64,000 nt of DNA from Chitinophagaceae bacterium (GCA_027486835.1 JAIXOJ010000144.1:1-64000), one strand, 5' to 3'. Positions 27,101 through 36,649 are shown, counted from the stretch's first letter. The notes: a model not told the origin generated them from the letters alone. Made by a program: numbers and translations.

Positions 27101-30100
27101 AAGAACAATGCCCGATTATTAGAATTGAAAGTTCCACCGTTTAGATAAAACGCCGCTGAAGTGCTGGATAAAATGCCAGTAACCGCCAAATCACCTCCAG
27201 CAGCCGAGGAAAGCGTTAGTGTACCTGCCAATGATACACGAGATGCCGTTACAAGTCCCGTCATTGAAGACATTGTGAATGTATTGCCACTGTTTATGGT
27301 CAATGCACCGTTCAACGCCCTAGCAGTGTTGCTTCCATTGGATACATCAAAAGTGGTTGAAGTACCAGCAATGGTTACATTGTTGGGATACCCAGGCGTT
27401 GTACCAATTGTACCGATTCCAGTGGCTGACCACTCGTTGAAGCGATTGTAAGAAACTGCATAAGACAAGGTTGAATTAGATGTGTAGATAGGGGCAGCAC
27501 TTACACTACCTCCATTGATTGTGAAAGTACCATTGATGGTTGGAACAGTAGTTAAGGTTAAAGTACCAGTATTAATAGTTAGACTACTTAAGGTTAAAGC
27601 AGTTGTACCATTAATTGTACCCGCACCAGAGAAATTGAAGACGCCGCCAGAAATTGTTGCCGTACTATTATTGGTTAAAGTTCCTCCAGCTACAATTGTA
27701 ATAGTACCTGCGGTGATATTCAATGAACCTGCGTTTGTAATTACACTAGTACCGGCAGTTGTGAAATTACCTCCAGACATAGACCAAGTACCGCTGTTGG
27801 TTACATTACCATTGATAGTTACAGTGCCAGTATTTTGAGATAAACTTGCTCCTGAATTGATGAAAAGTGCAGAAGGCTGGGAAGAAATGGTATTTCCAAG
27901 GGTAATGACATTATTAATTGTAACTGGATAACCAGCCGTAGGGTAACTACCACCTAACCAAATTGTACCAATACCTTGAGTCCAAGCACCGTCCGCATTT
28001 GTAACATATCCTAATTGATTGAAAGAACCAGAAGTTCCAGAAAATGCATTTGGATTAGTCACGGTAACCACACCAGTTGATGCATTTCCTGGAATAACCA
28101 CTGAAAGTGAAGTAGCGCTATTATAGGTTACAGAAGAAGCTGCGGTTCCATTGAAAGAAACCGTTGCACCATTCTCGAAATTTGTTCCCACAATGTTTAC
28201 TGTTTGACCATAATAACCATTACCTAAAGCGGTTTGACCAGTGATAGGAGCGGCAGCAGTAACGGATGTAACTGTTGGCGTGCCGCCGATGGAAGTTGCC
28301 ATTACCAAGTAAATAGAGTTACCACTTGTCACAGCTCCAGAACCTGGGGAAGCTTGACCATTGATGGTTGTTCCGCTTGTAGAACCTCCGATAGAACTGT
28401 AAGTGCCAGCTGCCGTAGATGATTTACCGATTACATTGTTTCCAGCCAAAGCAGCTTGACGGGTAAGATTGATTGTTCCTCCGGAATAGTTACCATTTGA
28501 TACAGCAAATCTCCAATATTCTGTATTGCTTATGGATGTTAAACCAGTACCATCTGCAGTACCTCCTGAATTGCTATTGGTTGGTGTCACTACAATGGTT
28601 GGCCCAGTTGCACCAGTTGTGGCATTTAATAAGGTCAATGGTAGATAAGTGCCTGCATTACCAACTGGGAATGAATAAGTACCCGAAGCATTTAAGCTGC
28701 CAGGTAATATTCTTACCAATGGACCATCGATGTAGGTAGTTGTGCCACCACCTGTAACCGTTCCGGAACTGGCAATGGTAAGATTTGAACTAGCTGTACT
28801 AAATATACCGCTTGTAAGCGTGAGTCCTTGATTAACCGTACAAGCACTGCTTGTTGCTAATGCTACCCCGCCAGATGTATTATTGATGATGAGATAATCA
28901 AAAGTTGTTGTACCTGTAATGGTCTGTGCAGAAGTTCCTGTAAAGAATACACCACGACTATTATGAGTGAATGTACCGTTGCGAGTAAAATTCCCTTTTA
29001 CATATAGGTCGCCTGCATTGCCGCTAATGAAGTTGCCTAAGGTTAACGTACCTGTTGCATTGAGGTTAACATTACCTACAACTGTTAGTGCACCAGGAGT
29101 GGCAGCATCATTCAACGTCAATGAACTTGCTGAACCGGATGATGCACCAATATTCAAATTACCGCCCAATTGTAAAGCACCGCTATTCATTAAATTGAAT
29201 GCTCCAGCCTGAGTACTACTTCCTATTGTTACATTGTTGGGATAACCAGCAGTTCCAGCAGTAGTTGTTCCAGTTAGCCATTCTGTAGAACGATTGTAAC
29301 TTCCAGCTTGATTATAAAAAAGCGTAGATGCGGTTCCATAAATAGGTGAATTGTTGCTAATAAACCCATTGGTATTGATAGTAAATACACCATTTATTGT
29401 GGGTGAAGAAGTTAAGAAGGTTGTACCTCCAGCTACAGAAACATTAAAGAACGTAGCTGCCGATGAACCGTTAACAGTACCAGTGCCTAAGAAATTGACG
29501 GTACCTCCATCTGCTCCGTTTGTACCCGTTGTTGCTATGCTTCCTCCATTATCGGTCAATACCCCACCCGATGCGATGTTGACTGTTTTGCTGGTTAAGG
29601 TCAATGCACCTGCACTCAAAGTGAGGGTTGAATTGACGGTGACTGCACTATTCGATAGGGTTACACCATTGGTATTATTGATAATCAAATTGGCAACTGT
29701 AGTTGGTAAAAAACTTCCTGTGACCGAGGCCGCAGCGGGTGATGGCGTATCAAATTGATAGGTGGCTACTCCCCAAGTTTTTGAACTGCCCATTGTGAAA
29801 GAACCATTTAATCCTGTTGTACTATTGGTCTTGATGGTTGCACCGTCAGAAACAACCAATGTTCCAGCGGTTACTGCATAAGCGGTACTAGTGTTGTCAT
29901 AACAAGTAAGCGAACCAGAAATTGTTGTAGATGCAACGCTCCAATTATTATATAAGCTATAAGAACCAGTAATGTTGGTTACCGCATTGGTAATCGTGAG
30001 GTTGTAATTCAAATATTTAGAAGTACCCGTAAAATTGAGGGTGTTTTGACTCGCTGTTAAACCACCTTGTTGCAAACCGTTACCACCTGTACCATTCACA

Positions 30101-33100
30101 CTACCCGGGGCAATGAAGTTTCCGCCAAAGTTGAATATATAATTACAACCAGTAAAAGTTCTAGAATTACTATAGATCAACCCTGACCATGAAGTGAAAG
30201 TGACATCGCCATTAATATTTATTGTGGATGTGATGCTAGTTGCCCCCCCTGCTCCTGGGTCGCCAAAAATGTAAGATCTGGTGAGTACAGGGTCAATGCT
30301 ATTGAATGTAAGATTCCCTGCTATAGTGGCCGTAAATGAGTTGGTATTTGCATCAGCGATGTACAATAGGGTTCTGGTACTCAAATAAGTTAGGTTTCCA
30401 AGAACTGTTCCTGTTGAGGTGGGTGCTATCAATGGAACCGTATTGCTCATAGTAGTAACAATAACATTGGAGTTACTATTCCAAAGTGGATTTGTTGGAG
30501 AAGTAAAAGGCAAAGACGTTAATGATATATTATTGACTTCATAAACACTATTTGCAGCGAAAGTCATTGTTTGGGATCCACCCAACACAAAACCAACTGA
30601 TGAAGAATGCTGTAAATAACCATTAACTGTGAGGGTTCCATTGATGGTAGGTGTTCCGCTGGAAAGTATCAACGTACCGTTATTGGTTCCCCCTACAGTT
30701 GCAATAGAAGACAACGTTGCAGCGATGGTAAGAGTACCCGAAACAGTTGTGGTTGCAGCAGTTAACGTAATATTATTAGGGATGGTAAAGAATGAAGCAC
30801 TGTTTACCAATAAAGTACCGTTTACGGTAATGTTTTGATTTAGGGTAACGCCGCTTGGGCTGTTCGTATTGCTAATCGTAAGATTCCTGACAGTGCTTGT
30901 AAAGGTTGCTGCTGGAATGGATTGAGCGGCAGAACCATTAAAAATTACGGTTGCACTACCATTGGATGCATTGATATTACCGCTTCCCACAGAAATACCA
31001 CTGCTAAGGGTTAAGGTATTTGCTCCCACGGTTAATGTTCCAGCAGTTAGCGTTAGCGTATTACTAATTGTCACATTTGCACTAGAACTCAATGTCAATC
31101 CTGCACTATTGTTTAGCGTAACAAAATTGAAAGTAGTTGCTCCTGTAATGGTTTGGGCCGAGCTACCATTGAAAGTTACCATTCTGCTATTAGGCGTGAA
31201 AGTTCCGGTATTTACAAATGCTCCCGATACATTCAAATCTCCTCCTACTGCGCTCGAAAGGGTAAGGGTTCCATCATTTGTAACAGCCCCAACAGTCAAA
31301 GCCGCGGTTGTTGTACTCATCGTTGCAGTAGCCCCTCCATTCACTATCAAGGTACCATTGATAGCTCTTGCTATATTTTGATTGGAAGTGCCGTTGATAT
31401 TTAAAGTACCAGCCGAAACACTTACGTTGTTCGGATAGCCTGGAGTTGTACCTATGGTTCCTGCCCCAACAGCGTTCCATTCATTGAACCTGTCATAGCT
31501 GATGGCATAATCCAATGTAGAAGCTGCTCCATACTTCGGCGCTGCTGAAACAAAACCACCATTGATGGTCAAAGTACCATTGATGGTAGGAACGGTGGTT
31601 AAAGTCAATTGACCACTATTAATAGTAACACTTGAGAATGTTGTTGCCGCTGAACCGTTTACAGTTCCTGCTCCTACAAAGTTGACTGTACCACTTGTAT
31701 TTGTGGAAGTTCCATTATTGGTAAATGTTCCACCGGCAGCAATATTTAAAATCCCGTTTGCACTCATTGTAAACGTTCCACCATTGGTGATTGTGGTTGC
31801 ATTGATAGTACCTAAAAAAGAGTGTGTTAGTGTTCCAATATTGTTGATAGTAGTTGCCGTAATAGAACCATTTGAAGCTGAACCAAAGCCAATTGTGCCA
31901 TTATTGTTGATGGTGGTTGCTGTAATAGAACCAGATGAACTCATTGTTAGGCTTCTACCACTTGTGATAGTAATAGTGGAAATTGGACTGTTAGTTATAG
32001 CGGCTGAAAGTGTAACAGCAGAATTAATCGTTACTATAGAATTAGCAGAAGGCACAACGTTACCAGCCCATGTAGATGCAGTATTCCAACTTGCTGCTCC
32101 AACAGATAAATAACCCAGAATATTAAATGAAGACGAGGAGCCATTGTTGCCGGAAGTGGGATTGGTTACCGTTACAACCCCTGAGGTACAACCGTTGGGA
32201 ATGGTAGCGGTGAGCGATGTTGAACTATTGAACGTTACTGAACTTGCGGAAGTTCCATTGAAACTCACAGTTGCATTGTTTGCGAAGTTGGTACCTACTA
32301 TGGCCACCGTTTGTCCAAAGTAACCATTGCCTAAAGCAGTTTGACCACTAATTGGGCTATTAGTAGTTACGGAGGTAACTGTTGGAACTGCCACTTGACC
32401 AAATAAAAAGAATCGAGGGGTTGTAGCTCCAATATCATTTGAGGTTGCTACAGAAGATGAAGCAGGAGTTCCTCCCAAAGAGGTATATGCTCCACTTGCT
32501 GTTGAACTTACCGCAATCACGTTCAAAGGAGAAATAGCAGATTGTCTGGTTAAGGAAACAGATGCCCCTGAAAATGTTCCAATTGTTGAGAACGACCAAT
32601 ATTCGGTAGTACTTATTGCTGAAACCGTACCAGATGAAGAACCACCAGAATTTGCAGAAAATGCTTGCACTATTGCTGTTAAAGTACCTGTTCCACTTGG
32701 TGCTGCTAAAGCAAAGGGGAGGTAGGTTGAGCTTGACCCTACTGGGAAATTATAGGTACTGACACTACCATTGTTTGGCAATCTCCAATTCAATGGGCCG
32801 CTTACATAAGAGGAAGAAGAACCACCCGAAACCGCAGTATTTGCCGTATTGACAAGGGTCAATGTGTTGGTGCCAGAAGTGGTAAGAATACCATTGGTCA
32901 GCGTTAACACATTGGTTACCCAAAGTGGCGCACCTAGGGTAACGCCACCTGCACCATTTAAAGTAACATTATAAGGATCAGCAGCAGAAAAAATATTGTA
33001 GGGCAGGGTTAGTGCGCTTCCGTTGGTAAATGCCACAGTTGCTCCTGATGCACTTGCATCAATCCCAATACAACCTGCATTGACCGTTACTGTTCCCGCA

Positions 33101-35271
33101 ATGCTTAAAGTTCTATTAGCACCTACTACCAAACGATCGCTACCTGAAATAAATGTGAGGTTGTTGGTAGTTGTAACATCAGTATTTAATGTGACACCGC
33201 TGCCGTTGCTAATATTTAATCTATAGAGCGAGTTGGATGTAAATGTTCCAGCGGGTACAGTTTGAGCAGCAGTACCGTTAAATTGTACAGTGGCATTACT
33301 TGAAGTGGAACTAAGATTGCCCGTTCCTACCGAAATTGCCCCACCGATATTAAGTGTTTTTGCTGAACTTGGACTGAAAGTTAAAGTACCGCTTGTTAAT
33401 GCCAAAGTGTTTTCAACACTGACACCATCAATCAATGTAACCCCTGGGTGATCGATTGTTAAGGTATGCATGAAACTGTTTCCCCCACCTGCATCGATAT
33501 TCAAACTTATTGTTCCAGCATTACCATTGATAGTGACTTTAGAAGCCGTTCCAGTTGCACCAGTTTTAAGGTAACAAGTGCCAGAAACACTACAGGCTGT
33601 TCCAGCTGAACCAATCGTCAATGTTTTGCCGTTAACCGACAAATAATTAGAAGAAGAACCAGAATTGAACGTTATCGCATTTCCTCCGTTTGGAGCAGAA
33701 ACTGTGATATCAGTCGCTAGTATTACACTTGATCCAGAGGATAATACCAAATAGGGTATGCTGGCCGTAGAGGACAAATTTTGTGTCGCACTTCCTTTTG
33801 CCATAAACAATGCCCTTCCGTTTCCAGTGAAATTCCCTGAAACAGCAGAAAAAGTATAGTTTGCACCTACTTTTAAGTCCCCGCCACTAGCAGAACTCAT
33901 GGTGAACCCACCGCCACTGTTTACTGTAAAATTGCCATTACAAAAACGATAAGCAGCACTAGAACCAAAAGACAGCGTAGTACCAGAATTTACTTGAACA
34001 TGTTGCGGAATACCTACGGCCAAGGCTGTTGTTGAATTTGAAGTCCATTCAGCACTTGCAACATAGGTAGTGCCTGAGTTATAGACCAACGTAGCACCTG
34101 AATTATAAATTGGCGGATTGGTACTTACCCATCCATTGTTGTTTATCGTCAATAAGTTACCAATAGTGGTATTGGATGCACCAAAATTCACCCCAGCGTT
34201 CAGGGCAATATTGCACCCAGTAGTAGTGGTGGTGGTTGAAGAACCATTAATATTAGAAATAGAAGTGCCCGAAGTGTAATTGGTAGAAAGATTGAAGTTG
34301 ATGCTTGCGGAAAGATTGGTAAATGGAGTGGTTGAACCAGTGTTGTTGGTTAAAGATGTACCCGAAGCCATGCTAATGGTTTTTCCACTTTGGCTTGCAA
34401 AAGTTAGTCCTGAAGCTAAAACCAAACTACCACCAGGAGCTACTGACGTTGTACTGTTCAACGTAATAGAAGTACCAGTTAGTGTTACTTTACCGTATAA
34501 TTGGTTATTAGCCGGCGCACCACCAGAATAGGAATCTATAATAGCTGTGCTTATTGTATTGGTAGGGTAACAACCCGCGCTGCTAACTCCAATGCCACCG
34601 AAATATTTGCCACTTGCTGGCCCAGCGCCAGATGTACCATTTGGTGCAGAACCAAAATAACCAGTGTTATAGGAAGCATACATTATGAAGTAAATGCCAT
34701 TTGGACTACCCAAATCGGTCCAAGGTACCCTAACCTCCAATGCACCGTTCGCCGAAGAAGTGGCGTATTGACTATAACCTTTTGCATTTGCAGCACCCGT
34801 GGTCCAACTACCACTGTAAGAACTGTAGAAGCTTTCACCGCTATTGTTCCTTCGCATAGCAATTCGGTAATCTGCTTGTATAGGTAGTGTTGGTGTGTTG
34901 CCATCCCAGGTAACACCAGTTGTGGTGCCATTTCCACCAGTTGTTACACCAGATTTAGCATCGGCATCCACATAAATAGTCAAGTGGTCGAACTGACCCC
35001 AAGTATTGCTATTGGTTCTAAATGCTCCAAAATAGACATACGTGGCATCAAACGTAACGTAGTAATCCACATTATCCACCGAAGAATATTTCTCTGAAGC
35101 TGTGAAATCGGAGGTAGTACCTGTAAATGCACTAACCGTTCTAAAAGACTGTCCTAGGATATTTGACGGACCAAATAAGGTGGCCAAAAAAATTCCAAGC
35201 ACCATTAATGGTGCTGACCAGCCTTTTAAATTTGATTGCTTTAAAGCACTGCAAAAGGTAAAATTTTTCAT
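21163..35271 (-). CDS. Giant (about 4,700-residue) T9SS surface protein
   Basis: One uninterrupted frame of about 14.1 kb. I start it at the ATG at 35271 (MKNFTFCSALKQSN), which gives a normal signal peptide; the frame is open 31 codons further up. After the signal peptide an N-terminal DOMON/CBM9-like domain (VDYYVTFDATYVYFGAF) spans about 40-260. Long beta-rich stretches follow of the type NTLTLTAGTLTVGANTLTL, interrupted by two IPT/TIG domains (near residues 960 and 2335, both with GQTALGNGY). Four copies of a GPL...FPxG module with GNYRPV or TYLPL occur. Two YDG + MBG-type pairs lie near 3115-3290 and 3700-3875 (SNKTYDAT; ANNVSKAYG). A fibronectin-like unit and a T9SS domain (FPNPVKERLN, ending WKQKFIKN) close the protein. 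It is probably a surface adhesin or matrix filament; ligand unknown. Confidence 0.93.
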   Translation of the reverse strand: MKNFTFCSALKQSNLKGWSAPLMVLGIFLATLFGPSNILGQSFRTVSAFTGTTSDFTASEKYSSVDNVDYYVTFDATYVYFGAFRTNSNTWGQFDHLTIYVDADAKSGVTTGGNGTTTGVTWDGNTPTLPIQADYRIAMRRNNSGESFYSSYSGSWTTGAANAKGYSQYATSSANGALEVRVPWTDLGSPNGIYFIMYASYNTGYFGSAPNGTSGAGPASGKYFGGIGVSSAGCYPTNTISTAIIDSYSGGAPANNQLYGKVTLTGTSITLNSTTSVAPGGSLVLASGLTFASQSGKTISMASGTSLTNNTGSTTPFTNLSASINFNLSTNYTSGTSISNINGSSTTTTTTGCNIALNAGVNFGASNTTIGNLLTINNNGWVSTNPPIYNSGATLVYNSGTTYVASAEWTSNSTTALAVGIPQHVQVNSGTTLSFGSSAAYRFCNGNFTVNSGGGFTMSSASGGDLKVGANYTFSAVSGNFTGNGRALFMAKGSATQNLSSTASIPYLVLSSGSSVILATDITVSAPNGGNAITFNSGSSSNYLSVNGKTLTIGSAGTACSVSGTCYLKTGATGTASKVTINGNAGTISLNIDAGGGNSFMHTLTIDHPGVTLIDGVSVENTLALTSGTLTFSPSSAKTLNIGGAISVGTGNLSSTSSNATVQFNGTAAQTVPAGTFTSNSLYRLNISNGSGVTLNTDVTTTNNLTFISGSDRLVVGANRTLSIAGTVTVNAGCIGIDASASGATVAFTNGSALTLPYNIFSAADPYNVTLNGAGGVTLGAPLWVTNVLTLTNGILTTSGTNTLTLVNTANTAVSGGSSSSYVSGPLNWRLPNNGSVSTYNFPVGSSSTYLPFALAAPSGTGTLTAIVQAFSANSGGSSSGTVSAISTTEYWSFSTIGTFSGASVSLTRQSAISPLNVIAVSSTASGAYTSLGGTPASSSVATSNDIGATTPRFFLFGQVAVPTVTSVTTNSPISGQTALGNGYFGQTVAIVGTNFANNATVSFNGTSASSVTFNSSTSLTATIPNGCTSGVVTVTNPTSGNNGSSSSFNILGYLSVGAASWNTASTWAGNVVPSANSIVTINSAVTLSAAITNSPISTITITSGRSLTMSSSGSITATTINNNGTIGFGSASNGSITATTINNIGTLTHSFLGTINATTITNGGTFTMSANGILNIAAGGTFTNNGTSTNTSGTVNFVGAGTVNGSAATTFSSVTINSGQLTLTTVPTINGTLTINGGFVSAAPKYGAASTLDYAISYDRFNEWNAVGAGTIGTTPGYPNNVSVSAGTLNINGTSNQNIARAINGTLIVNGGATATMSTTTAALTVGAVTNDGTLTLSSAVGGDLNVSGAFVNTGTFTPNSRMVTFNGSSAQTITGATTFNFVTLNNSAGLTLSSSANVTISNTLTLTAGTLTVGANTLTLSSGISVGSGNINASNGSATVIFNGSAAQSIPAATFTSTVRNLTISNTNSPSGVTLNQNITVNGTLLVNSASFFTIPNNITLTAATTTVSGTLTIAATLSSIATVGGTNNGTLILSSGTPTINGTLTVNGYLQHSSSVGFVLGGSQTMTFAANSVYEVNNISLTSLPFTSPTNPLWNSNSNVIVTTMSNTVPLIAPTSTGTVLGNLTYLSTRTLLYIADANTNSFTATIAGNLTFNSIDPVLTRSYIFGDPGAGGATSITSTININGDVTFTSWSGLIYSNSRTFTGCNYIFNFGGNFIAPGSVNGTGGNGLQQGGLTASQNTLNFTGTSKYLNYNLTITNAVTNITGSYSLYNNWSVASTTISGSLTCYDNTSTAYAVTAGTLVVSDGATIKTNSTTGLNGSFTMGSSKTWGVATYQFDTPSPAAASVTGSFLPTTVANLIINNTNGVTLSNSAVTVNSTLTLSAGALTLTSKTVNIASGGVLTDNGGSIATTGTNGADGGTVNFLGTGTVNGSSAATFFNVSVAGGTTFLTSSPTINGVFTINTNGFISNNSPIYGTASTLFYNQAGSYNRSTEWLTGTTTAGTAGYPNNVTIGSSTQAGAFNLMNSGALQLGGNLNIGASSGSASSLTLNDAATPGALTVVGNVNLNATGTLTLGNFISGNAGDLYVKGNFTRNGTFTHNSRGVFFTGTSAQTITGTTTFDYLIINNTSGGVALATSSACTVNQGLTLTSGIFSTASSNLTIASSGTVTGGGTTTYIDGPLVRILPGSLNASGTYSFPVGNAGTYLPLTLLNATTGATGPTIVVTPTNSNSGGTADGTGLTSISNTEYWRFAVSNGNYSGGTINLTRQAALAGNNVIGKSSTAAGTYSSIGGSTSGTTINGQASPGSGAVTSGNSIYLVMATSIGGTPTVTSVTAAAPITGQTALGNGYYGQTVNIVGTNFENGATVSFNGTAASSVTYNSATSLSVVIPGNASTGVVTVTNPNAFSGTSGSFNQLGYVTNADGAWTQGIGTIWLGGSYPTAGYPVTINNVITLGNTISSQPSALFINSGASLSQNTGTVTINGNVTNSGTWSMSGGNFTTAGTSVITNAGSLNITAGTITIVAGGTLTNNSTATISGGVFNFSGAGTINGTTALTLSSLTINTGTLTLTTVPTINGTFTINGGSVSAAPIYTSNSTLSYAVSYNRFNEWSATGIGTIGTTPGYPNNVTIAGTSTTFDVSNGSNTARALNGALTINSGNTFTMSSMTGLVTASRVSLAGTLTLSSAAGGDLAVTGILSSTSAAFYLNGGTFNSNNRALFLSAAAGNTQYIGNANASVITIPYLIFSNASSLFLNTDVSFTAPNGGNAITFNPGSTTNFININGRNMVVGTAGQTVNVSGTLFVKGGATGNASTLAINGNAGTISLNVDAGGGNAFLNTLTINHPGVTVVNSNNTYIENSLVLTAGTLTIAPTTGTLNFQINGSISRTSGNINAANSSTIVSFNGSSAQSIPASTFTGSIYKLTINNTSGVTTSSDLTISNTLTLTAGLLSTGSNTVILSTGATTSGASSASYVDGKLKQTFTSASAKTFPIGKGGNYRPVVFTYSANPTSKDVTIEQIESVYPAVPSTASTARFGNRYWTITQSATGTNYTVGLNNGGNTPTGTVNFLRREGAGATTSNTVTFSSPTYTNSSSFATTNTVNDVALVETAIPLTIAGVTAGNKTYNGTTVATINVASALLSGVVSPDDVTLVTGSAIGAFATASVGTGKTVTTSGFTLSGANATAYSLTQPSTTADITTATLTITANNTNKTYGTTQSTPVVGATAFTSSGLQNSETIGSVTLAYGAGAIAASNGIGSTSTITPSAATGGTFTASNYSITYNPGTLTVIAGAAGTWAGVTSTAWNVASNWANNTVPTTNTNITIPSGTTFLPVLVANTAVANLTLGSSTTLGLGGFTLSISGAVSDAGIITGTGNVTTTGSYITFSNQHTYTGTTTVSAGILELARTGGNTIPSTSNVVVTATGSLIISKSQQVNDFTLSNSSALYGLAISDATVTLTIAGTYTGTSGGFSNAGTTVLSGTSKTGTGFPGTGVTVPTVLSVPTIGNLTINLASASNTADIKVSGAALNVGGILTLTSGIVTTSTSDYLSVTGAISGGSANSYVSGPLGLYTPNTSTRTFPIGKGGNYRPVTFAYSTSNANNGVIIEQIEGTPTGLPSTVSQGRFGARYYTVTQYQTGYSYNIGLTNNSLTPTGVAVLLRADGVTVTTPAYTLTGGYYTTSSAYSATNLTNVLALGETAIPLIVSGATTSNKTYDATNTATITGASLTGVQGSDVVTLSAANATFASANVGTGIAITSNYSISGTNSAAYFLAAQPTLTARNITAATLTITANNVSKAYGAILTGGSGSTAFTSSGLVGGQTIGSVTITYGSGALAGDAVGTYTSQVTPSAATGGTFNPSNYSISYITGNITVTCVAYTAVLSGTANICASGTTDLTVTVTGGLSPFTVVYSGGTVNSYTSGSNISVSPSSTTTYTLTSVTDANGCTATPSGSATITIKPTGTWVGTTSTWTNAANWCGGVPTGASSVTIEAGYTTPAIVGTSAVDNLTIASGASLTVTGTLQIAGTISNSGTLTATAGTIELNGSLAQSIPAATFSSNTIQNLVINNSNGVTLDGTLNITGTVTPTLGTLNTGGYLVLKSSLTGTARIAQGSGTYLSGNVTVERFITSKAARKYSFIGSTTAQSIRNAWQSQIYITGVGTGGQACGTTSGNGGSTDKYNSNGFDKTFLNTPSMFTYNATPGSNGSRWVTIPNTSDNLVPGKGYRVNIRGDRNSGIVTCTDQLNSNTPTAPEAVVLKTIGTVSTGDVIVALNNLASHAYTLLANPYPSQISFSAFKTSNSIINNTMWTYSPYGNGNYTTYSNGLVTNAASGYDNTTGDYLASGQAFFVEANTGGSVTFSESHKIGSTIPNTQYFGTSNLKLVRIGLKATDNTLLDEAIIRFNNNGSKNYVANWDAVSFGGGAQTVAITKAARKLAIATFAEPTINDSIPFVVSSTANGTYRLSFADYQDLDSNMAIELRDNYLGTQQNVRSNTTYDFSITADSLSKGNNRFVLLFKPTGTLPVSFTKVSATLNRNSAAIKWSTAREVNIRSYEVERSLDARAFSKVAQVVATVANSYEVYDVQLPEASTWYYRIKAIESNGTALYSNIVKLSRSNLETAITIFPNPVKERLNITLAAATANATYGVKVFTVAGKQVFTQTGLQANGNQISIDATNLASGLYLVELTNAQGESWKQKFIKN

Positions 35272-36115
35272 ACACAAACGTTTAAAAACTTGATATAAAA
35301 CAAAAAAAAGGTAAGCAATCCTGTCTTCAATAAGAAAAACAAAACAGATGAAAATTATGCACAATAATAATAATCAACAATAAAAACAACACTTGGCGAA
35401 TTGGTCAAAGCGGGCAAAAGTAGAAAGCAATCAATTTTTATTACGTATATCTGGTTGCAGATAACTGTTTCAACTGGTCAAAATCTTCCTTAGTCAGATT
35501 CATATGCAAACACAATCATTAGGCAAAGCACCGTGGTTAAATTCTCAAAGCAATTGTTCGTTCAATGTGTATATTTTACACATAGCCGACAAAAGTAGTT
35601 GCTTTAATGATTTGAAGGCTAAAATATTTTTCACCTTTTTCTAACTTTTTATACACAATAATTGAAAAAGTAGCGTTTAAGTGCATGTATATGGGCACAA
35701 TTAAACGCTCACAATATGCTCTTTCTCGATGTAGCCACTTATCACAAGGAGGAGAATCTTTGCAACGGTTGATCGATATATGGATAAAAACGCATTGTTA
35801 ACAATTGGACGATGAAAACCTCCCTATTAAAGTGTTGCATGCTAGTATGTTAATGTAGAAGCATTTAACTTGACATCATTTTACCATTCGGCAAATAAAA
35901 TTACCCAAGCTTAGTAATCAGGTATTGTAATAAAACAATTCTGCGATTTTAATTGGTTTTTATTCGTACTCTTTCCAGCAAGATTGTGCAACCCTTTTGT
36001 ATAGTCCACTATATTTTAAACAGAAAAGAAATCGTGAGCAACTTTTTGGATTACAATTTCCATGAAATGTGGAAGCTTTTAACTTTAAGGGGTAAAGTTT
36101 TAATCAGAAATTATT
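35272..36115. other. Long non-coding leader region of the giant gene
   Basis: About 840 bp upstream of the giant adhesin with no credible gene. The minus-strand octamer TACTTTTG at 35421-35414 fits the Bacteroidota -7 consensus TAnnTTTG and would give a leader of about 135 bases. I do not see a TTG at the expected -33 position, so the call is weak. A second TACTTTTG lies near 35590. Nothing else recognisable. Confidence 0.4.
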
Positions 36116-36118
36116 CCA

Positions 36119-36560
36119 ACAAACTTTGCTCGCGACATTTTTGATTTTAAATGAGATTAGCAAAGTTTGTCGCTTTCATTTAAAAATTCTTGTTTAACCC
36201 GCAAACTTTGCTAATCGAAAAGAGTAAACAAAATTTTTCCGCAAAGTTTGCTGGCCCCAAAAAATAATTCTTGTTTAACCCGCAAAGTTTGCTGATCAAA
36301 AAAGTTAAACAAAACCTTTCCGCAAACTTTGCTGGAAGCATTTTTTGTTTAAAAAGTGGCCAGCAAACTTTGCTGGTGCAAAAAAATATTTCTTGTTTAA
36401 CCCGCAAACTTTGCTGATGAAAAAGATTAAACAAAATTTTTCCGCAAAATTTGCTGAAGCCAAAAAAATTTCTTGTTTAACCCGCAAAGTTTGCCGATGC
36501 AAAAAGTTGAACATAGCTGGGCTAGCAAACTTTGCTGAAGCCCTAAGCATACTTTAGCTT
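36119..36560. repeat. Tandem palindrome array, 40-41 bp period, alternating units
   Basis: Eleven copies of the 11-bp palindrome GCAAAnTTTGC begin at 36119 (first base altered), 36160, 36201, 36241, 36282, 36322, 36363, 36404, 36444, 36484 and 36525, a mean step of 40.6 bp. The linkers alternate between two types: one contains TTGTTTAACCC, the other TTAAACAAAA. TTGTTTAA and TTAAACAA are reverse complements, so successive units are inverted and the higher-order period is about 81 bp. Frames left open on both strands through it look like repeat artefacts. Confidence 0.93.
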
Positions 36561-36582
36561 TTTCGTTACCAAAAAGCATAAA

Positions 36583-36611
36583 AGCATTCAGGTAAAGTAA
36601 CCGTGAATGCT
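36583..36611 (-). terminator. Terminator of the SGNH esterase gene
   Basis: Stem AGCATTCA/TGAATGCT (36583-36590, 36604-36611), extended by GGT/ACC with one bulged base. On the minus strand TTTTATGCTTTTTGG follows. It begins 39 bases after the stop codon at 36650. Confidence 0.75.
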
Positions 36612-36649
36612 GCAATATGCTACATTTTATACCTGTAATAGTGTAAACA

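Noticed and set aside
22058-34887. Many plus-strand frames opposite the giant adhesin gene
   Set aside because: They follow the repeat composition of the adhesin and have no recognisable domains.
36180-36557. Overlapping frames on both strands in the GCAAAnTTTGC array
   Set aside because: Several mutually overlapping frames stay open only because the repeats have few stop codons; none has a credible start or domain.
1-36560. CRISPR array interpretation of the tandem arrays
   Set aside because: Units are continuous or have related linkers, not unique spacers; period is too short, there is no leader, and no cas gene is present.
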